Shown here piece by piece: positions 1 through 7,881 of a stretch of 34,356 bases of DNA. The stretch covers positions 1 through 34,356 of the forward strand of contig JBBDMW010000016.1 in NCBI GenBank assembly GCA_040878005.1. Reading direction: 5' to 3'. Below the pieces are notes generated by a model. It saw only the letters and a program-made list of their open reading frames with translations. It was not told the DNA's origin and did no database searches. The position numbers and the translations under genes were made by a program. Position 1 is the first letter of the stretch, and each line of letters begins with the position of its first letter. This DNA is from JBBDMW01 sp040878005 (GTDB lineage: Bacteria > Chloroflexota > Dehalococcoidia > Lucifugimonadales > Lucifugimonadaceae).

Positions 1-93
1 AACAATAGGCGCCTGTTTAGCCAGGTGAGTGCCACATCACGAGAGTGAAGAACACTTACCCGGCTCCCAGACAAGTAAAAACCTGCCGCGAAA

Positions 94-163
94 ATCAGCA
101 GCAGCCGGCCCGCGCCGGACGACCACAACGACGAAGGTCATCAACAGCCGGTTCACGCCGGAC
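94..163. repeat. Short direct repeat pair with internal hairpins
   Basis: Two related units lie at 94-120 and 139-163. Each reads as a CAGCAG/CAACAG-type lead followed by GCCGG, a short spacer and a second CCGG arm, so each can fold into a small hairpin on either strand. They lie in the roughly 440 bases downstream of the minus-strand GNAT gene, where no convincing coding frame exists. Together with the longer repeats at 189-405 they suggest a stack of transcript-end structures or a decayed structured RNA. I do not recognise the family. Confidence 0.5.
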
Positions 164-178
164 CACGAACCAAACCAA

Positions 179-207
179 CAAAATAAAAGGACGCACAACG
201 TGCGTCC
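179..207 (-). terminator. Rho-independent terminator, end of the minus-strand GNAT operon
   Basis: A perfect 8-bp stem (GGACGCAC at 189-196 with GTGCGTCC at 200-207) has a 3-base loop. On the minus strand it is followed by a T-rich run (TTTTATTTTG, 188-179). This is the textbook intrinsic terminator layout and would end transcription coming from the acetyltransferase gene. Confidence 0.75.
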
Positions 208-405
208 TCACCGAGCCGCCAGGCGAGCCTCGAAGAGTGTCCGACGCCGAAGGCGGAGTATAAACAGAAAAAACGTCATGCGACGCCGATCTCGCGCGCC
301 TCTTTACAGATCACCCCACGCGGGGACGCGCAAGTGCGTCCGTCACCGAGCCGGCCCTGAGCCGATAGGCGAACCTCGCAGAGTGTCCGAGCCGAAGGTG
401 AGTAA
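189..405 (-). repeat. Imperfect direct repeat, two copies of about 75-82 bp
   Basis: Copy 1 spans 189-262 and copy 2 spans 324-405. Both start with a GGACGC hairpin and share, in order on the plus strand, TCACCGAGCC, AGGCGA-CCTCG, AGAGTGTCCGA and GCCGAAGG. Copy 2 has an extra insertion of about 9 bases. The conserved blocks separated by variable paired segments look like a duplicated structured RNA rather than coding DNA. On the minus strand the order is copy 2, copy 1, then a poly-U tract, so both copies would lie in the 3' trailer of the GNAT operon, or in a leader of a gene off the left edge. The block GAGTGTCC also occurs in the hairpin near 2553, next to the EF-G gene end. Confidence 0.6.
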
Positions 406-442
406 AAACAAGACCCCACGCGCCCTTCTCAAAACCAAAACC

Positions 443-1138
443 CTAAACCGTATGCCGGCCGTCGCAATCCACGACCTGACCGTTCACACCACGCGGGTAA
501 AGCTGCCGGTACTCCTCCACCAGCATGCCCATGATCACCGAATTAAACCGCGCCCCCTGGTGCGGACGACTGCTCCGAAGCGTGCCCTCATGCCGGAACC
601 CGATGTGCTCGAACATGGCCAGCGCGCCCGCATTGAACTCCGGCACATCAGCCCACGCCCGGTAAAGCTCCAGGTCATCAAAGATGTACTCCAGCAGACC
701 CAGCGTCGCAGCCGTCCCGTACCCGCGGTTCCACATGAACGTCCGGCCAATCAAAATGGAGATCTGCGCATCCCCGATAGCCTCATCAATCGAAGCCTGC
801 GCCTCGCCGATGTGCTCCCCCTCCATGGTCAGGACCGAGAAGAACAGCCGGCTGGACTCGTGGTGAGAGTGGCTGAAGATGTCCCGGAGCTCCTCGTCGC
901 TCTTCTCAAGCATCTTCTTCGGCTCATAGCCCAGGTGCGCCGGCGCACCGTACGTGTAACGCCCGAACCACATCTCGGCAATCTCCGGGTCTTCGAGCCA
1001 CCTGGCCACCCGCGCAATATCGTCCCGGGTGACCGGCGTGAGCTGGACCATGGGGTTCTGCGATGGATCAACGCCCTGCCCTGCCCGCTCGTCCCCGGCG
1101 TCGTACTGCATTGCCGCATGAGAAAACCTCAGCATCAC
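443..1138 (-). CDS. GNAT-family N-acetyltransferase
   Basis: This is a 231-residue protein. Residues from about 30 onward match the GNAT (Gcn5-related) fold of the RimJ/RimL type: an opening LTPVTRDDIARVARWLEDP segment, a central beta strand (GDAQISILIG) and an acetyl-CoA pyrophosphate-loop region reading NRGYGTAATLGLLEYIF. A C-terminal N-x-GALAMFEHIGFRHEG stretch is typical of the family. The family transfers acetyl groups from acetyl-CoA to amines; the substrate here cannot be told. The first 29 residues are outside the domain, so a start at 1051 is possible. However, ATG 1138 overlaps the upstream kinase stop (TGATG) with a GGAGGTG ribosome-binding site in the kinase tail, which favours translational coupling. 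Confidence 0.85.
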   Translation of the reverse strand: MMLRFSHAAMQYDAGDERAGQGVDPSQNPMVQLTPVTRDDIARVARWLEDPEIAEMWFGRYTYGAPAHLGYEPKKMLEKSDEELRDIFSHSHHESSRLFFSVLTMEGEHIGEAQASIDEAIGDAQISILIGRTFMWNRGYGTAATLGLLEYIFDDLELYRAWADVPEFNAGALAMFEHIGFRHEGTLRSSRPHQGARFNSVIMGMLVEEYRQLYPRGVNGQVVDCDGRHTV

Positions 1139-1842
1139 ACCACCTCCTCAACCTTCACGTCCCTGGCATCGCCAAACTGTATCCACCGCACAACGGCATC
1201 AACGGAGGCGTCAATGCCCAGCAGGCCGGTGTCGATCACGACGTCGTACATCGACAGGTTGTGCGGGTGTGCGCCGAGAACCTGGAAGTACTGCACCTGC
1301 CGCTCTTCTCTGCAACGAAGGACCCGCTCAGCACGGCGCCAGTCAGCAATCCGATCCATGCGCATGATCCGCCGCACACGCTCATCCCACCCGGCAAACA
1401 ACCCGACCCGCAGCGCCTCCGGCTCATCCCTCAGCACGGCACACCCGCCGCGGTGCACGATAACGGCGCTGCCCCTGCGAGCGATCTCATGAAGCTCCTC
1501 CCTGTACGCCTTCACAAGCTCATGGTCGTTGACCGCCTCCGGCGTAGTCTTCATCCTGCCGGTGCGGGTGCTCTGGGCCAGCTCGAACAACTCGGCGTCG
1601 TATTCCGCAGCACGCAGGCTCATCCCCTCCATGGCCCTCATCAACGACGCCGACATGCGCTGCACGATCCGCGGGTTCTGGCGCTCCTTAAGCTCCAGCG
1701 CCGACATCGTCGCCCCAATGCGCCGCGCCACGCCAAGCAACAGCAGCCTGTCGTAGTAGTCAGCCGAAAGCCGCTCAGCCAGCCGCAGCCCAACTTCCTG
1801 GGCGCCCGATCCAATGTGGCCGTCGAGAGTAACGACAGTCAT
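1135..1842 (-). CDS. Cytidylate kinase-like family protein
   Basis: This is a 235-residue protein beginning MTVVTLDGHIGSGAQEVG, a Walker-A-like glycine-rich loop in the position used by the cytidylate-kinase-like family (Pfam Cytidylate_kin2). It is followed by LAERLSADYYDRLLL, the typical helix and YYDRxLL segment. A later segment (RRGSAVIVHRGG...VGLFAGWDERVRRIM) matches the core strand and lid region of this P-loop kinase family. The loop lacks the usual Lys of a GKS/T motif, as is common in this subfamily. The substrate is unknown. Its stop overlaps the start of the downstream GNAT gene, so the two are probably cotranscribed and translationally coupled. Confidence 0.8.
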   Translation of the reverse strand: MTVVTLDGHIGSGAQEVGLRLAERLSADYYDRLLLLGVARRIGATMSALELKERQNPRIVQRMSASLMRAMEGMSLRAAEYDAELFELAQSTRTGRMKTTPEAVNDHELVKAYREELHEIARRGSAVIVHRGGCAVLRDEPEALRVGLFAGWDERVRRIMRMDRIADWRRAERVLRCREERQVQYFQVLGAHPHNLSMYDVVIDTGLLGIDASVDAVVRWIQFGDARDVKVEEVV

Positions 1843-1868
1843 ACGTCGCCTCCTGTTCTAGCCCGGCT

Positions 1869-2117
1869 CTACGTCCTCGGCCGTGCCGCCCCGCGCTTGA
1901 TCCTCCTGTGGAGGCTCAGCGACCTGACGCACCGCACAAACAGCCCGTCGCCGTACAACACCTGGCCCACCGGCGGCTCATCAGGCATGCCAACGCCCGG
2001 GGTCTCAGGCCCCGTGCTGAAGCATCCGCACCAGTAGCAACGAACAGCCATCTCTTCCGTGCCCTGGGCCTCAAGTCCCGGCATCGCACAGTTCGGGCAG
2101 TTTTCCATGTTCGGCAT
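1869..2117 (-). CDS. Small zinc-ribbon-like protein
   Basis: This 82-residue protein carries two CxxC pairs: NCPNC at residues 6-10 and CYWCGC around residues 27-32. The arrangement CxxC-x(18-20)-CxxC suggests a zinc ribbon. I chose the start at 2117 because GGAGGG lies about 6 bases upstream. A longer frame from 2147 (ATGA overlap with the preceding gene) is also open. The C-terminal half (LYGDGLFVRCVRSLSLHRR) is basic. I do not recognise the exact family. The gene lies in a tight minus-strand string with the kinase and GNAT genes and is probably in the same transcript. Confidence 0.6.
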   Translation of the reverse strand: MPNMENCPNCAMPGLEAQGTEEMAVRCYWCGCFSTGPETPGVGMPDEPPVGQVLYGDGLFVRCVRSLSLHRRIKRGAARPRT

Positions 2118-2143
2118 ATCGACCCTCCATTCAAGGGGTCTCG

Positions 2144-2368
2144 TCACAACCCGCTCCCCACCTCTTGCGCCTCCGCCCGCCGGGCAGAGTCGACTGCCGC
2201 AGCAGAATCCGCCTGGGTTTCAGCGGACCTGGCAGGCCGCCTCCGAATGACGTAATAACGGACGCCGCTCATGGGGATGTAGTAGCCCCACCTGGGACCC
2301 TCATCAACGGGAGCAAAGCCGGTGCTGTCTTCTGGTCGATCTGACTCACGCATCCGGGTCTTGATCAT
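2144..2368 (-). CDS. Hypothetical protein, 74 aa
   Basis: This is a short protein with no recognised domain. It opens MIKTRMRESDRPEDSTGF and contains WGYYIPMSGVRYYVIRRRP, followed by an Ala/Glu-rich tail. The start at 2368 is preferred over the longer open frame (to 2482) because AGGAG sits 8 bases upstream, and because the longer frame would run through the terminator at 2441-2479. Its stop overlaps the alternative start of the zinc-ribbon gene by ATGA, so it is the first gene of the minus-strand operon ending at the GNAT gene. Confidence 0.5.
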   Translation of the reverse strand: MIKTRMRESDRPEDSTGFAPVDEGPRWGYYIPMSGVRYYVIRRRPARSAETQADSAAAVDSARRAEAQEVGSGL

Positions 2369-2440
2369 CACGCTCACTCCTGCTGCCGGATTTCGCTGGG
2401 GAATTGGAGATTGGCGCATGGTCACCAGGCAAACTGGTGC

Positions 2441-2479
2441 AAAACAAAAGAGGGCTGCCCCGTTTACAGGGCAGCCCTC
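2441..2479 (-). terminator. Strong intrinsic terminator after the EF-G-like gene
   Basis: A perfect 11-bp stem (GAGGGCTGCCC at 2450-2460 with GGGCAGCCCTC at 2469-2479) and an 8-base loop are followed on the minus strand by TTTTGTTTTG. A second hairpin (CACCAG/CTGGTG, 2423-2439) follows directly. This separates the EF-G-like gene from the small-gene operon starting at 2368. Confidence 0.85.
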
Positions 2480-2552
2480 CATAACTATCCAAGCGCAGCT
2501 TTATCTCAGTCGTGTAAGCGTTGGCTGTTGCGTGCTTACGGCGACGGTCCGA

Positions 2553-2584
2553 GTGTCCAACTTGGCCGGTTACCCGGCGGACAC
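2553..2584. other. Compound hairpin in the EF-G 3' trailer
   Basis: An outer stem GTGTCC (2553-2558) / GGACAC (2579-2584) encloses an inner stem GCCGG (2565-2569) / CCGGC (2574-2578) with a TTAC loop. It lies between the EF-G stop (2737) and the terminator at 2441-2479, so it would sit in that gene's 3' untranslated RNA. The rest of 2480-2736 shows nothing coding. Confidence 0.45.
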
Positions 2585-2736
2585 CTGCAAGGAAGCGTTC
2601 AGTGATACCTCATGATGGGGTTCTCCTAACATAAAGCGTGGTACATAATCTGCCTCTGCGGAAACTCGTGTCAACATTGTGCGCAACGTCACGATTCCGT
2701 CACCAGTTAATGCCGCTTCAATCCGCATCGATTTGC

Positions 2737-4722
2737 TCAGCCGGTTCCTGCAGCAACGGCCATATGTTGGAGGAGCTTATCGGCCTCGTGCGGCGGCACA
2801 ACATCGTAGTGAGACAGCGTCACAGAGAACTTGCCCCTGGCCCGGGTCAGTGACCGCAGGTCCGATGAGTATCGCTGCATCGTGGACATTGGCGCATCCG
2901 CAATGATCTGCGTGAAGCCTGCCTCACCCGGCTGCATGCCGTGGATCCTGGCACGGCGCGTGTTCAGGTCGCCCATGATGTCCCCGGCGCATTCCTCGGG
3001 CACCACGATGATCGCCTTCATTACCGGTTCCAGCAGGGTTGGATGAGCGCTGTGGACACCCTGCCTGAACGCCATGCTGCCCGCTATCTCGAAAGCCATA
3101 CTGGAAGAATCGACAGAGTGCGAACTGCCGTCCACCACAACCACATTCACGCCAACCACCGGGTAACCGGCTAATACGCCTTCCGCCGCGGCGTTGCGCA
3201 CCCCCTTTTCAACCGCAGGTATGTACTCCTTCGGGACGCTGCCACCAACAACCCTGCTGCTGAACTCCACGCTCTCGTGATCGTCAAGAGGACCCATCTC
3301 CAGCACAACGTGACCGTACTGCCCGCGGCCACCAGACTGCTTCTTGTGGCGGTACTCAGCCCGAACCTCAGTTGTGATCGTTTCCCGGTAGGGAATCTTC
3401 GGCAGCGATGTCACAAGCTGAACATCAAACTTGCGATGTATGCGCTCCACCGCCATCTCAACGTGAATATCACCGAGGCCACTGATAAGAGTCTCCCTGG
3501 TTTCCGGGCTTCGCTCAACGAGCAGAGTCGGGTCCTCCTCGGTCATTCGTGCCAGTGCTCCGGCCATCTTGTCGAGGTCAGCCTGCGACTGGGGCGTGAC
3601 CGCCAATGAAAAGACCGGCTCGGGCAGCTCCACAGCATCGAGTTTCACCGGCACGTTCCTGGTGCACAATGTGTCGAACGTATGGGTGTGCAGGAGCTTG
3701 GAAACCACGCCAATGTCACCGGTGACCACCTCATCTACCGCAATCGTCTCACGACCGCTGGGCCGGTAAATTTGCCCGAGTCGCTCAGTCTCTTCAGTGT
3801 TTGAGTTCCAGAGCTGGATGTCATTGGTCAACGGAGCGCCGTAGACCCGGAAAAACGACAGCTTGCCAACGAATGGGTCAGCCACCGTCTTGAACACGAG
3901 GTTGGCCTGAGCACCATCGGCAACTCCGGCGGCAGGCGATTCTGCCGGAGAAGGGAACAAGTCCACAATCCAGTCGAGGAGTTCAGCGGTCCCGGCGTTG
4001 TTGGCTGCGGACGTTCCAAAAACCGGCACTATCTTTTGCGCTGCGAAAGCTATCCGGAGGGCGCCCATTAGCTGCTCATCCGTGATCTCTTCGCTGTCCA
4101 GGTACCGGGCTAGAAGTTCATCATCACTTTCGGAGATCGCCTCAACCAGGCTCTCCCTGCTGGCGGAGGCTTCAGCAATGTCGCCACCCAACAGGCTGAT
4201 CATGCCCTTGAAACCTGACCCCGTGCCGTCCGCGATCTGCGTCGGCACGCAGCGCCTGCCGAGGAGGTCAGCGACTTGTGCGACCGCGCCATCAAAGTCT
4301 GTGTCGTCGCGATCCAGCTTGTTAACAACGATGGCACGTGGCAAGCCGAAGGTGTCGCACATTTGCCACGCCTGGAGTGCACCAACCTCAAGGCCCGCTG
4401 TCGCGGAGATGACAATTAACGCAGCATCTGCCACCCGCATGGCTGAAAGCTGTTCGCCACGGAAGTCGGGGTATCCGGGAGTATCCAACAGATTGACCCG
4501 GCAGTCATTCCATTCGCATGGAAGGAGCGCAGTTTGAATGCTGCACCCGCGCTTCTGCTCCTCCGGCTCAAAGTCAGAGCAGCTTGTCCGGTCGTCAACC
4601 CTGCCCTGCCTGTTGGTTGCACCAGACGTGAAATAAAGGGCGTCAGCCAGTGACGTCTTGCCTGCACCATTGTGGGCGGCAAGCACCACATTGCGGATCT
4701 GTGAAGTCGTTGTCCCTGCCAC
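2737..4722 (-). CDS. Elongation factor G-like GTPase (EF-G2 / FusA2 type)
   Basis: This is a 661-residue translational GTPase. G1 is AHNGAGKT (about residues 16-23), G3 is DTPGYPDF (from residue 80) and G4 is NKLD (about residue 134). The later EF-G domains are present: domain IV RGQYGHVVLEMGP and domain V EPVMKAIIVVPEE...GDLNTRRARI. The usual catalytic His of the DTPGH motif is Tyr, as is normal for the EF-G-like paralogue subfamily rather than canonical FusA, so its role may be ribosome-associated but non-canonical. A GTG start at 4722 with GAGGAGG 5 bases upstream fits the family N-terminus; the ATG at 4800 would add 26 unrelated residues. The gene is monocistronic, with a strong terminator downstream. 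Confidence 0.9.
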   Translation of the reverse strand: MAGTTTSQIRNVVLAAHNGAGKTSLADALYFTSGATNRQGRVDDRTSCSDFEPEEQKRGCSIQTALLPCEWNDCRVNLLDTPGYPDFRGEQLSAMRVADAALIVISATAGLEVGALQAWQMCDTFGLPRAIVVNKLDRDDTDFDGAVAQVADLLGRRCVPTQIADGTGSGFKGMISLLGGDIAEASASRESLVEAISESDDELLARYLDSEEITDEQLMGALRIAFAAQKIVPVFGTSAANNAGTAELLDWIVDLFPSPAESPAAGVADGAQANLVFKTVADPFVGKLSFFRVYGAPLTNDIQLWNSNTEETERLGQIYRPSGRETIAVDEVVTGDIGVVSKLLHTHTFDTLCTRNVPVKLDAVELPEPVFSLAVTPQSQADLDKMAGALARMTEEDPTLLVERSPETRETLISGLGDIHVEMAVERIHRKFDVQLVTSLPKIPYRETITTEVRAEYRHKKQSGGRGQYGHVVLEMGPLDDHESVEFSSRVVGGSVPKEYIPAVEKGVRNAAAEGVLAGYPVVGVNVVVVDGSSHSVDSSSMAFEIAGSMAFRQGVHSAHPTLLEPVMKAIIVVPEECAGDIMGDLNTRRARIHGMQPGEAGFTQIIADAPMSTMQRYSSDLRSLTRARGKFSVTLSHYDVVPPHEADKLLQHMAVAAGTG

Positions 4723-5150
4723 TGGTGCCTCCTCAAGCCAAATGCCCTCGGGTGCGCTTCCATGCGGGTTAAGCCAGATAATAGCACCGGTACCTGTCAA
4801 TGCGGCGTCAATATCTCATGGATTTCTACCTTTGCTCGATACTTAGAATGCAAGATGACGATTGTCGTTGGTAAATCTGGCAACCGGCTCGCAATTCGTG
4901 AAACGATTCGCGGGGTTGTTGCGTCGCATTGGCCGGGCGTATTCATTGCGGGCCAAAGTTGAAGCACATTCATTTCCTGGCTTTGCTGGGAGAGGAAGTG
5001 ATCCAGCACCCAGCGAAACCATTCGTTTGAAATGGCTATAAACAGACAACAGATGGATAGTGATGACTTCCCCGAAGTGCGTGCAAGGTACGGTCAGGTT
5101 TAGTGATAATTTGTATGAAACTAGGGCTGGGTGACACTGGAGGTCGTTTC
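4723..5150. other. Non-coding gap
   Basis: This is the divergent spacer between the minus-strand EF-G-like gene and the plus-strand 126-aa gene. It should contain both promoters. Short open frames on both strands have no ribosome-binding site or protein-like composition, and I see no repeat or RNA gene here. Confidence 0.5.
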
Positions 5151-5531
5151 ATGATGAAAGTTCGCAGTTGGACTGCCTTTGGCCGAGGTTTCGTCCGCGG
5201 CCTGGTGCGGCCACGCCCAAGCGCCGCGCCTGAGCCCGACCTGGGTCAACTAACGGGTGCCCACGCGCAGAAATTCATTGATGACGATTCGGGCTACCTG
5301 GACTGGATCAGGCGTCACCCGACAGGCTTTGTCATCAACTGTCATAGGACACCAAGGCCGGATTACCTGATGCTGCACCGGGCAACGTGCATGTCCATTG
5401 CCGGCCCCGGTAAGAATTACACTTCTGGCGAGTACGGCAAGGTGTGCGCGGTGACCAAAGAGGAACTGAATGCCTGGGCAGACGCACATCTTGGCACAAC
5501 GCCTAAGACCTGCCAGGTGTGTCAACCATAA
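5151..5531 (+). CDS. Conserved-domain hypothetical protein with terminal CxxC
   Basis: This is a 126-residue protein. After about 40 basic N-terminal residues comes a compact domain with GYLDWIRRHPTGFVINCHR, PDYLMLHRATC, GKVCAVTKEELNAWA and a final CQVC. I have the impression of a widespread small domain of unknown function with this pattern (Y-L-x-W...H-P-x-G-F-V-x-N...LHRATC...C-x-x-C), but cannot name it. The four cysteines could bind a metal or form disulfides. The start at 5151 is preferred because GGAGGT sits 6 bases upstream; the longer frame from 5103 lacks a binding site. Confidence 0.7.
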   Translation: MMKVRSWTAFGRGFVRGLVRPRPSAAPEPDLGQLTGAHAQKFIDDDSGYLDWIRRHPTGFVINCHRTPRPDYLMLHRATCMSIAGPGKNYTSGEYGKVCAVTKEELNAWADAHLGTTPKTCQVCQP

Positions 5532-5647
5532 GGCTCTGTAACGGTGCTGGAAGGGGACGGGTAATCGCACCTGCACGGATAGCCGATTTTCATAGAAGGC
5601 CTAGAACAGAAGGTCTGGGGTAGCACGCTCAACCGGCTGCGCGTTGT

Positions 5648-6844
5648 TTACTGGCGTTCAGCCACAGCCCTGGAGTGATCCCACGGCTCTATCCAGCCTG
5701 AATCAACTTCCATGCCGAACCCGGGAGTGTCATTCGGCACCAGGAATCCATCTTTTGGCATCGCCACTCCAGGCACCGGCCTGACTTCCTCCAACGGCAC
5801 GCCAGGATCCGAACCCATCCAGTACTCAGCCATGGGCGACTCCGGCATGGCCAACGCAAAATGTTGACCAAACGCCGTATTTGCACCGCCGTGCGGAATC
5901 GTGGCTATCCCTGCTGCTTCGGCTATCGTGTAGATCTTTATGGCTTCCGACAGGCCGCCACACCACTTGATATCCGGCTGGACAATGTCGACGGCCCTGC
6001 GCTCAACCAGTTGCCTGAACGCGTGCCTGCCGTGATGGTCCTCTCCAGTAGCTATGGGAATCCAGGTGATCGCCTTCTTGAGTTCCACATACCCTTCCAT
6101 GTCTACTGGCATTAAAGGCTCTTCCAGCCACCGCAGCCCATATGGGCGCAAGCGGTCGGCCATCCTGAGGGTGAACTCAACGTTGAACGACATAACCGGG
6201 TTGTACATCAGTTCAGCGCCCGTGCCCACCTCTTCTCTCGCCTTGGCTATCTTCTCTTCTACAAGGTTGATCCCGTCCAGCCCCATCTCATAATGAGCCG
6301 GGTTGCTGACCTTGAAGGCCTTGAATCCAAGCTCTTTCGACCAATCAAGGTCGTCGCTCGTGCAGTAGAGTTTCACCACTTCGCGACATGGACCGCCGAT
6401 GAGCGAGTACACCGGTTGCCGCAGGAGTTTGCCTTTGAGATCCCAGAGCGCGAGGTCGATGCCACTTTGCGCTACTGTGGCGATTCCTCCGTGTCCAAAG
6501 CGTTGGGTGGAACGCCACATCAGATCATTCAAATACTCTATCGCCATGCAGTCACGGCCTTCGAGCAACGGCGCAAAGTGAAAGTCCACCAGCGACGCAA
6601 CCGGCTCGCCAAAGCTGCACTGGCCCAGTCCCCAGGAGCCGTCCTCGGCAGTTGCCTGTACCCATACATCTCCCCCAGTTGACCCGGGGATCGTATGTAT
6701 GAGCCTTGGGAATTCCGGGTACTTATTGATCGGAAAGGCCCGAACTGCCTGAGTGTTCCAGTTGGGCCGCCTGGCAGGAGTCCTGGGTGGTGTCCGTGGA
6801 ATCGTCAGTGTTACGGCACGGATCTGTTTGATCTTCACTTCCAC
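5648..6844 (-). CDS. Enolase-superfamily dehydratase, L-rhamnonate dehydratase-like
   Basis: This is a 398-residue member of the mandelate racemase / muconate lactonizing enzyme family. Features similar to L-rhamnonate dehydratase are GIDLALWDLKGK (129-139), FKVSNPAH with K178 and H184, WLEEP with E241/E242, TGEDHH with E268, QPDIKWCGG with D291, IPHGG with H318 and the tail NDTPGFGMEV. Such enzymes remove water from sugar acids using Mg2+. One oddity is the position of the first metal-binding Asp, after the barrel strand ELMY, which reads Asn (N215, codon AAC). Metal binding or substrate may therefore differ from the classical enzymes. It stands alone on the minus strand. The specificity call is tentative; the superfamily call is firm. 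Confidence 0.88.
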   Translation of the reverse strand: MEVKIKQIRAVTLTIPRTPPRTPARRPNWNTQAVRAFPINKYPEFPRLIHTIPGSTGGDVWVQATAEDGSWGLGQCSFGEPVASLVDFHFAPLLEGRDCMAIEYLNDLMWRSTQRFGHGGIATVAQSGIDLALWDLKGKLLRQPVYSLIGGPCREVVKLYCTSDDLDWSKELGFKAFKVSNPAHYEMGLDGINLVEEKIAKAREEVGTGAELMYNPVMSFNVEFTLRMADRLRPYGLRWLEEPLMPVDMEGYVELKKAITWIPIATGEDHHGRHAFRQLVERRAVDIVQPDIKWCGGLSEAIKIYTIAEAAGIATIPHGGANTAFGQHFALAMPESPMAEYWMGSDPGVPLEEVRPVPGVAMPKDGFLVPNDTPGFGMEVDSGWIEPWDHSRAVAERQ

Positions 6845-7008
6845 CCCCAGAACTATCGGATCAGACGCTGGAAATCGGTCTGTCCAGTGGGAAGTTTATC
6901 GGCTGGAAAAACACCACGAAGAAACCGTTCAGTAACGGCCTCTGTCGTTTGAGAATCCGGCTCGACCAAGCGATAGCCCAGGCAGGGCGATAACACCCAC
7001 TGCTGGTG

Positions 7009-7317
7009 CTACCGCAGAAGAGTTGTCTTCATCCACCAACGCTCCCGAGGCTGTGGCTGGGAACCAGACCGTCGGATCGCAGGTTTAGGCGGAGCCGACT
7101 TCGGTTTCTCTGGCTGCACGCTCTCATCAAGACGCATCTGCCGGTTGCCATCGTTTTCAGCGCGCTGTTCACGATCAGGCTTGGCCTGATCTGTGATCTC
7201 TTGATCGCTGGCCTCTTCTTCGCTTGCTTGAGACACGCGCTGAACTTCGGCGCTTGGGGCGACGCCATTTCGCGCTCTCACAAATTCCGACCAAGAAACT
7301 TTTTCTACTTGAAACAT
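7009..7317 (-). CDS. Doubtful ORF, possibly 5'-truncated, disordered protein
   Basis: This 102-residue frame has a natural-looking N-terminal segment (MFQVEKVSWSEFVRARNG) followed by a long Glu/Gln/Asp/Arg- and Pro-rich low-complexity tail. The same frame stays open for about 32 codons upstream of the ATG, with sensible protein-like sequence (AFEAGREAVTAIRRTAHPA) but no start codon before a stop near 7419. There is no ribosome-binding site at 7317. It may be the remnant of a longer gene that lost its 5' end. No family is recognised. Confidence 0.3.
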   Translation of the reverse strand: MFQVEKVSWSEFVRARNGVAPSAEVQRVSQASEEEASDQEITDQAKPDREQRAENDGNRQMRLDESVQPEKPKSAPPKPAIRRSGSQPQPRERWWMKTTLLR

Positions 7318-7556
7318 CGCTGGATGGGCAGTTCTTCGGATTGCTGTAACAGCCTCGCGGCCCGCTTCAAAGGCCGGGGATTTGCCAGCTTTGTCTGCGA
7401 ACCGAGCTTTTCTATCTTACTAATCTAACCGATGTTGGAGCTGACGTGGCGCGACATTGGTTCCTGATCCAGTTCAAAGTACCCGGCATTTAGCAAGGCC
7501 ACAATCACAACAGGATCGGTCCGCCGCGTAGCCGAATCTCGCGGTTGAACTCAACC

Positions 7557-7580
7557 CATATGCCAATTAAGTGGCATATG
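7557..7580. promoter_or_regulatory. Perfect inverted repeat, operator-like
   Basis: CATATGCCA (7557-7565) and TGGCATATG (7572-7580) form a perfect 9-bp inverted repeat around a 6-base AT-rich spacer. It lies about 300 bases upstream of the DUF502 gene with no gene between. The size and symmetry suit a dimeric repressor site; no T-run follows, so it is not an obvious terminator. Confidence 0.4.
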
Positions 7581-7881
7581 CCGCGGTGTGATCCTTCGAC
7601 AGATGTTTCGCACCGCAGGTTCGACCGGCACAATCACGGCGATTGCACCTGTACACATTTCGCTGCGAAAAAGAAGAGCGACCGTCTGCATCGGAGGGTA
7701 CTGGCAAATCAACGGCGCTGTAAGCCCTCGCTCATCCGCAACTCAATCATCCCGAAGAATGGTGTAGCGGTTCATAAGGGATTCGTACACTTGAACTTCT
7801 GCAACGCAAGTGACGCAGCTTCACGCATCCGCCACGTGGTCATTGCTAGTCTGGATGGGATGCGGCGGGGAAGGATGAGCG

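Larger units (their letters stand above)
6845..7881. other. Gene-poor stretch of about 1 kb
   Basis: This stretch lies between the enolase-type gene and the DUF502 gene. It holds one doubtful minus-strand ORF (7009-7317) and a perfect inverted repeat (7557-7580). Otherwise I see no coding frame with family-like sequence. It should contain the DUF502 gene promoter near its right end. Confidence 0.5.

Noticed and set aside
29..1492. Long plus-strand open frame of 487 codons
   Set aside because: Very rich in Arg/His/Pro and antisense to the well-supported GNAT and kinase-like genes; a shadow of high-G+C codon use.
4797..5009. 70-codon minus-strand frame upstream of the EF-G-like gene
   Set aside because: No ribosome-binding site or family resemblance; overlaps the likely promoter region.
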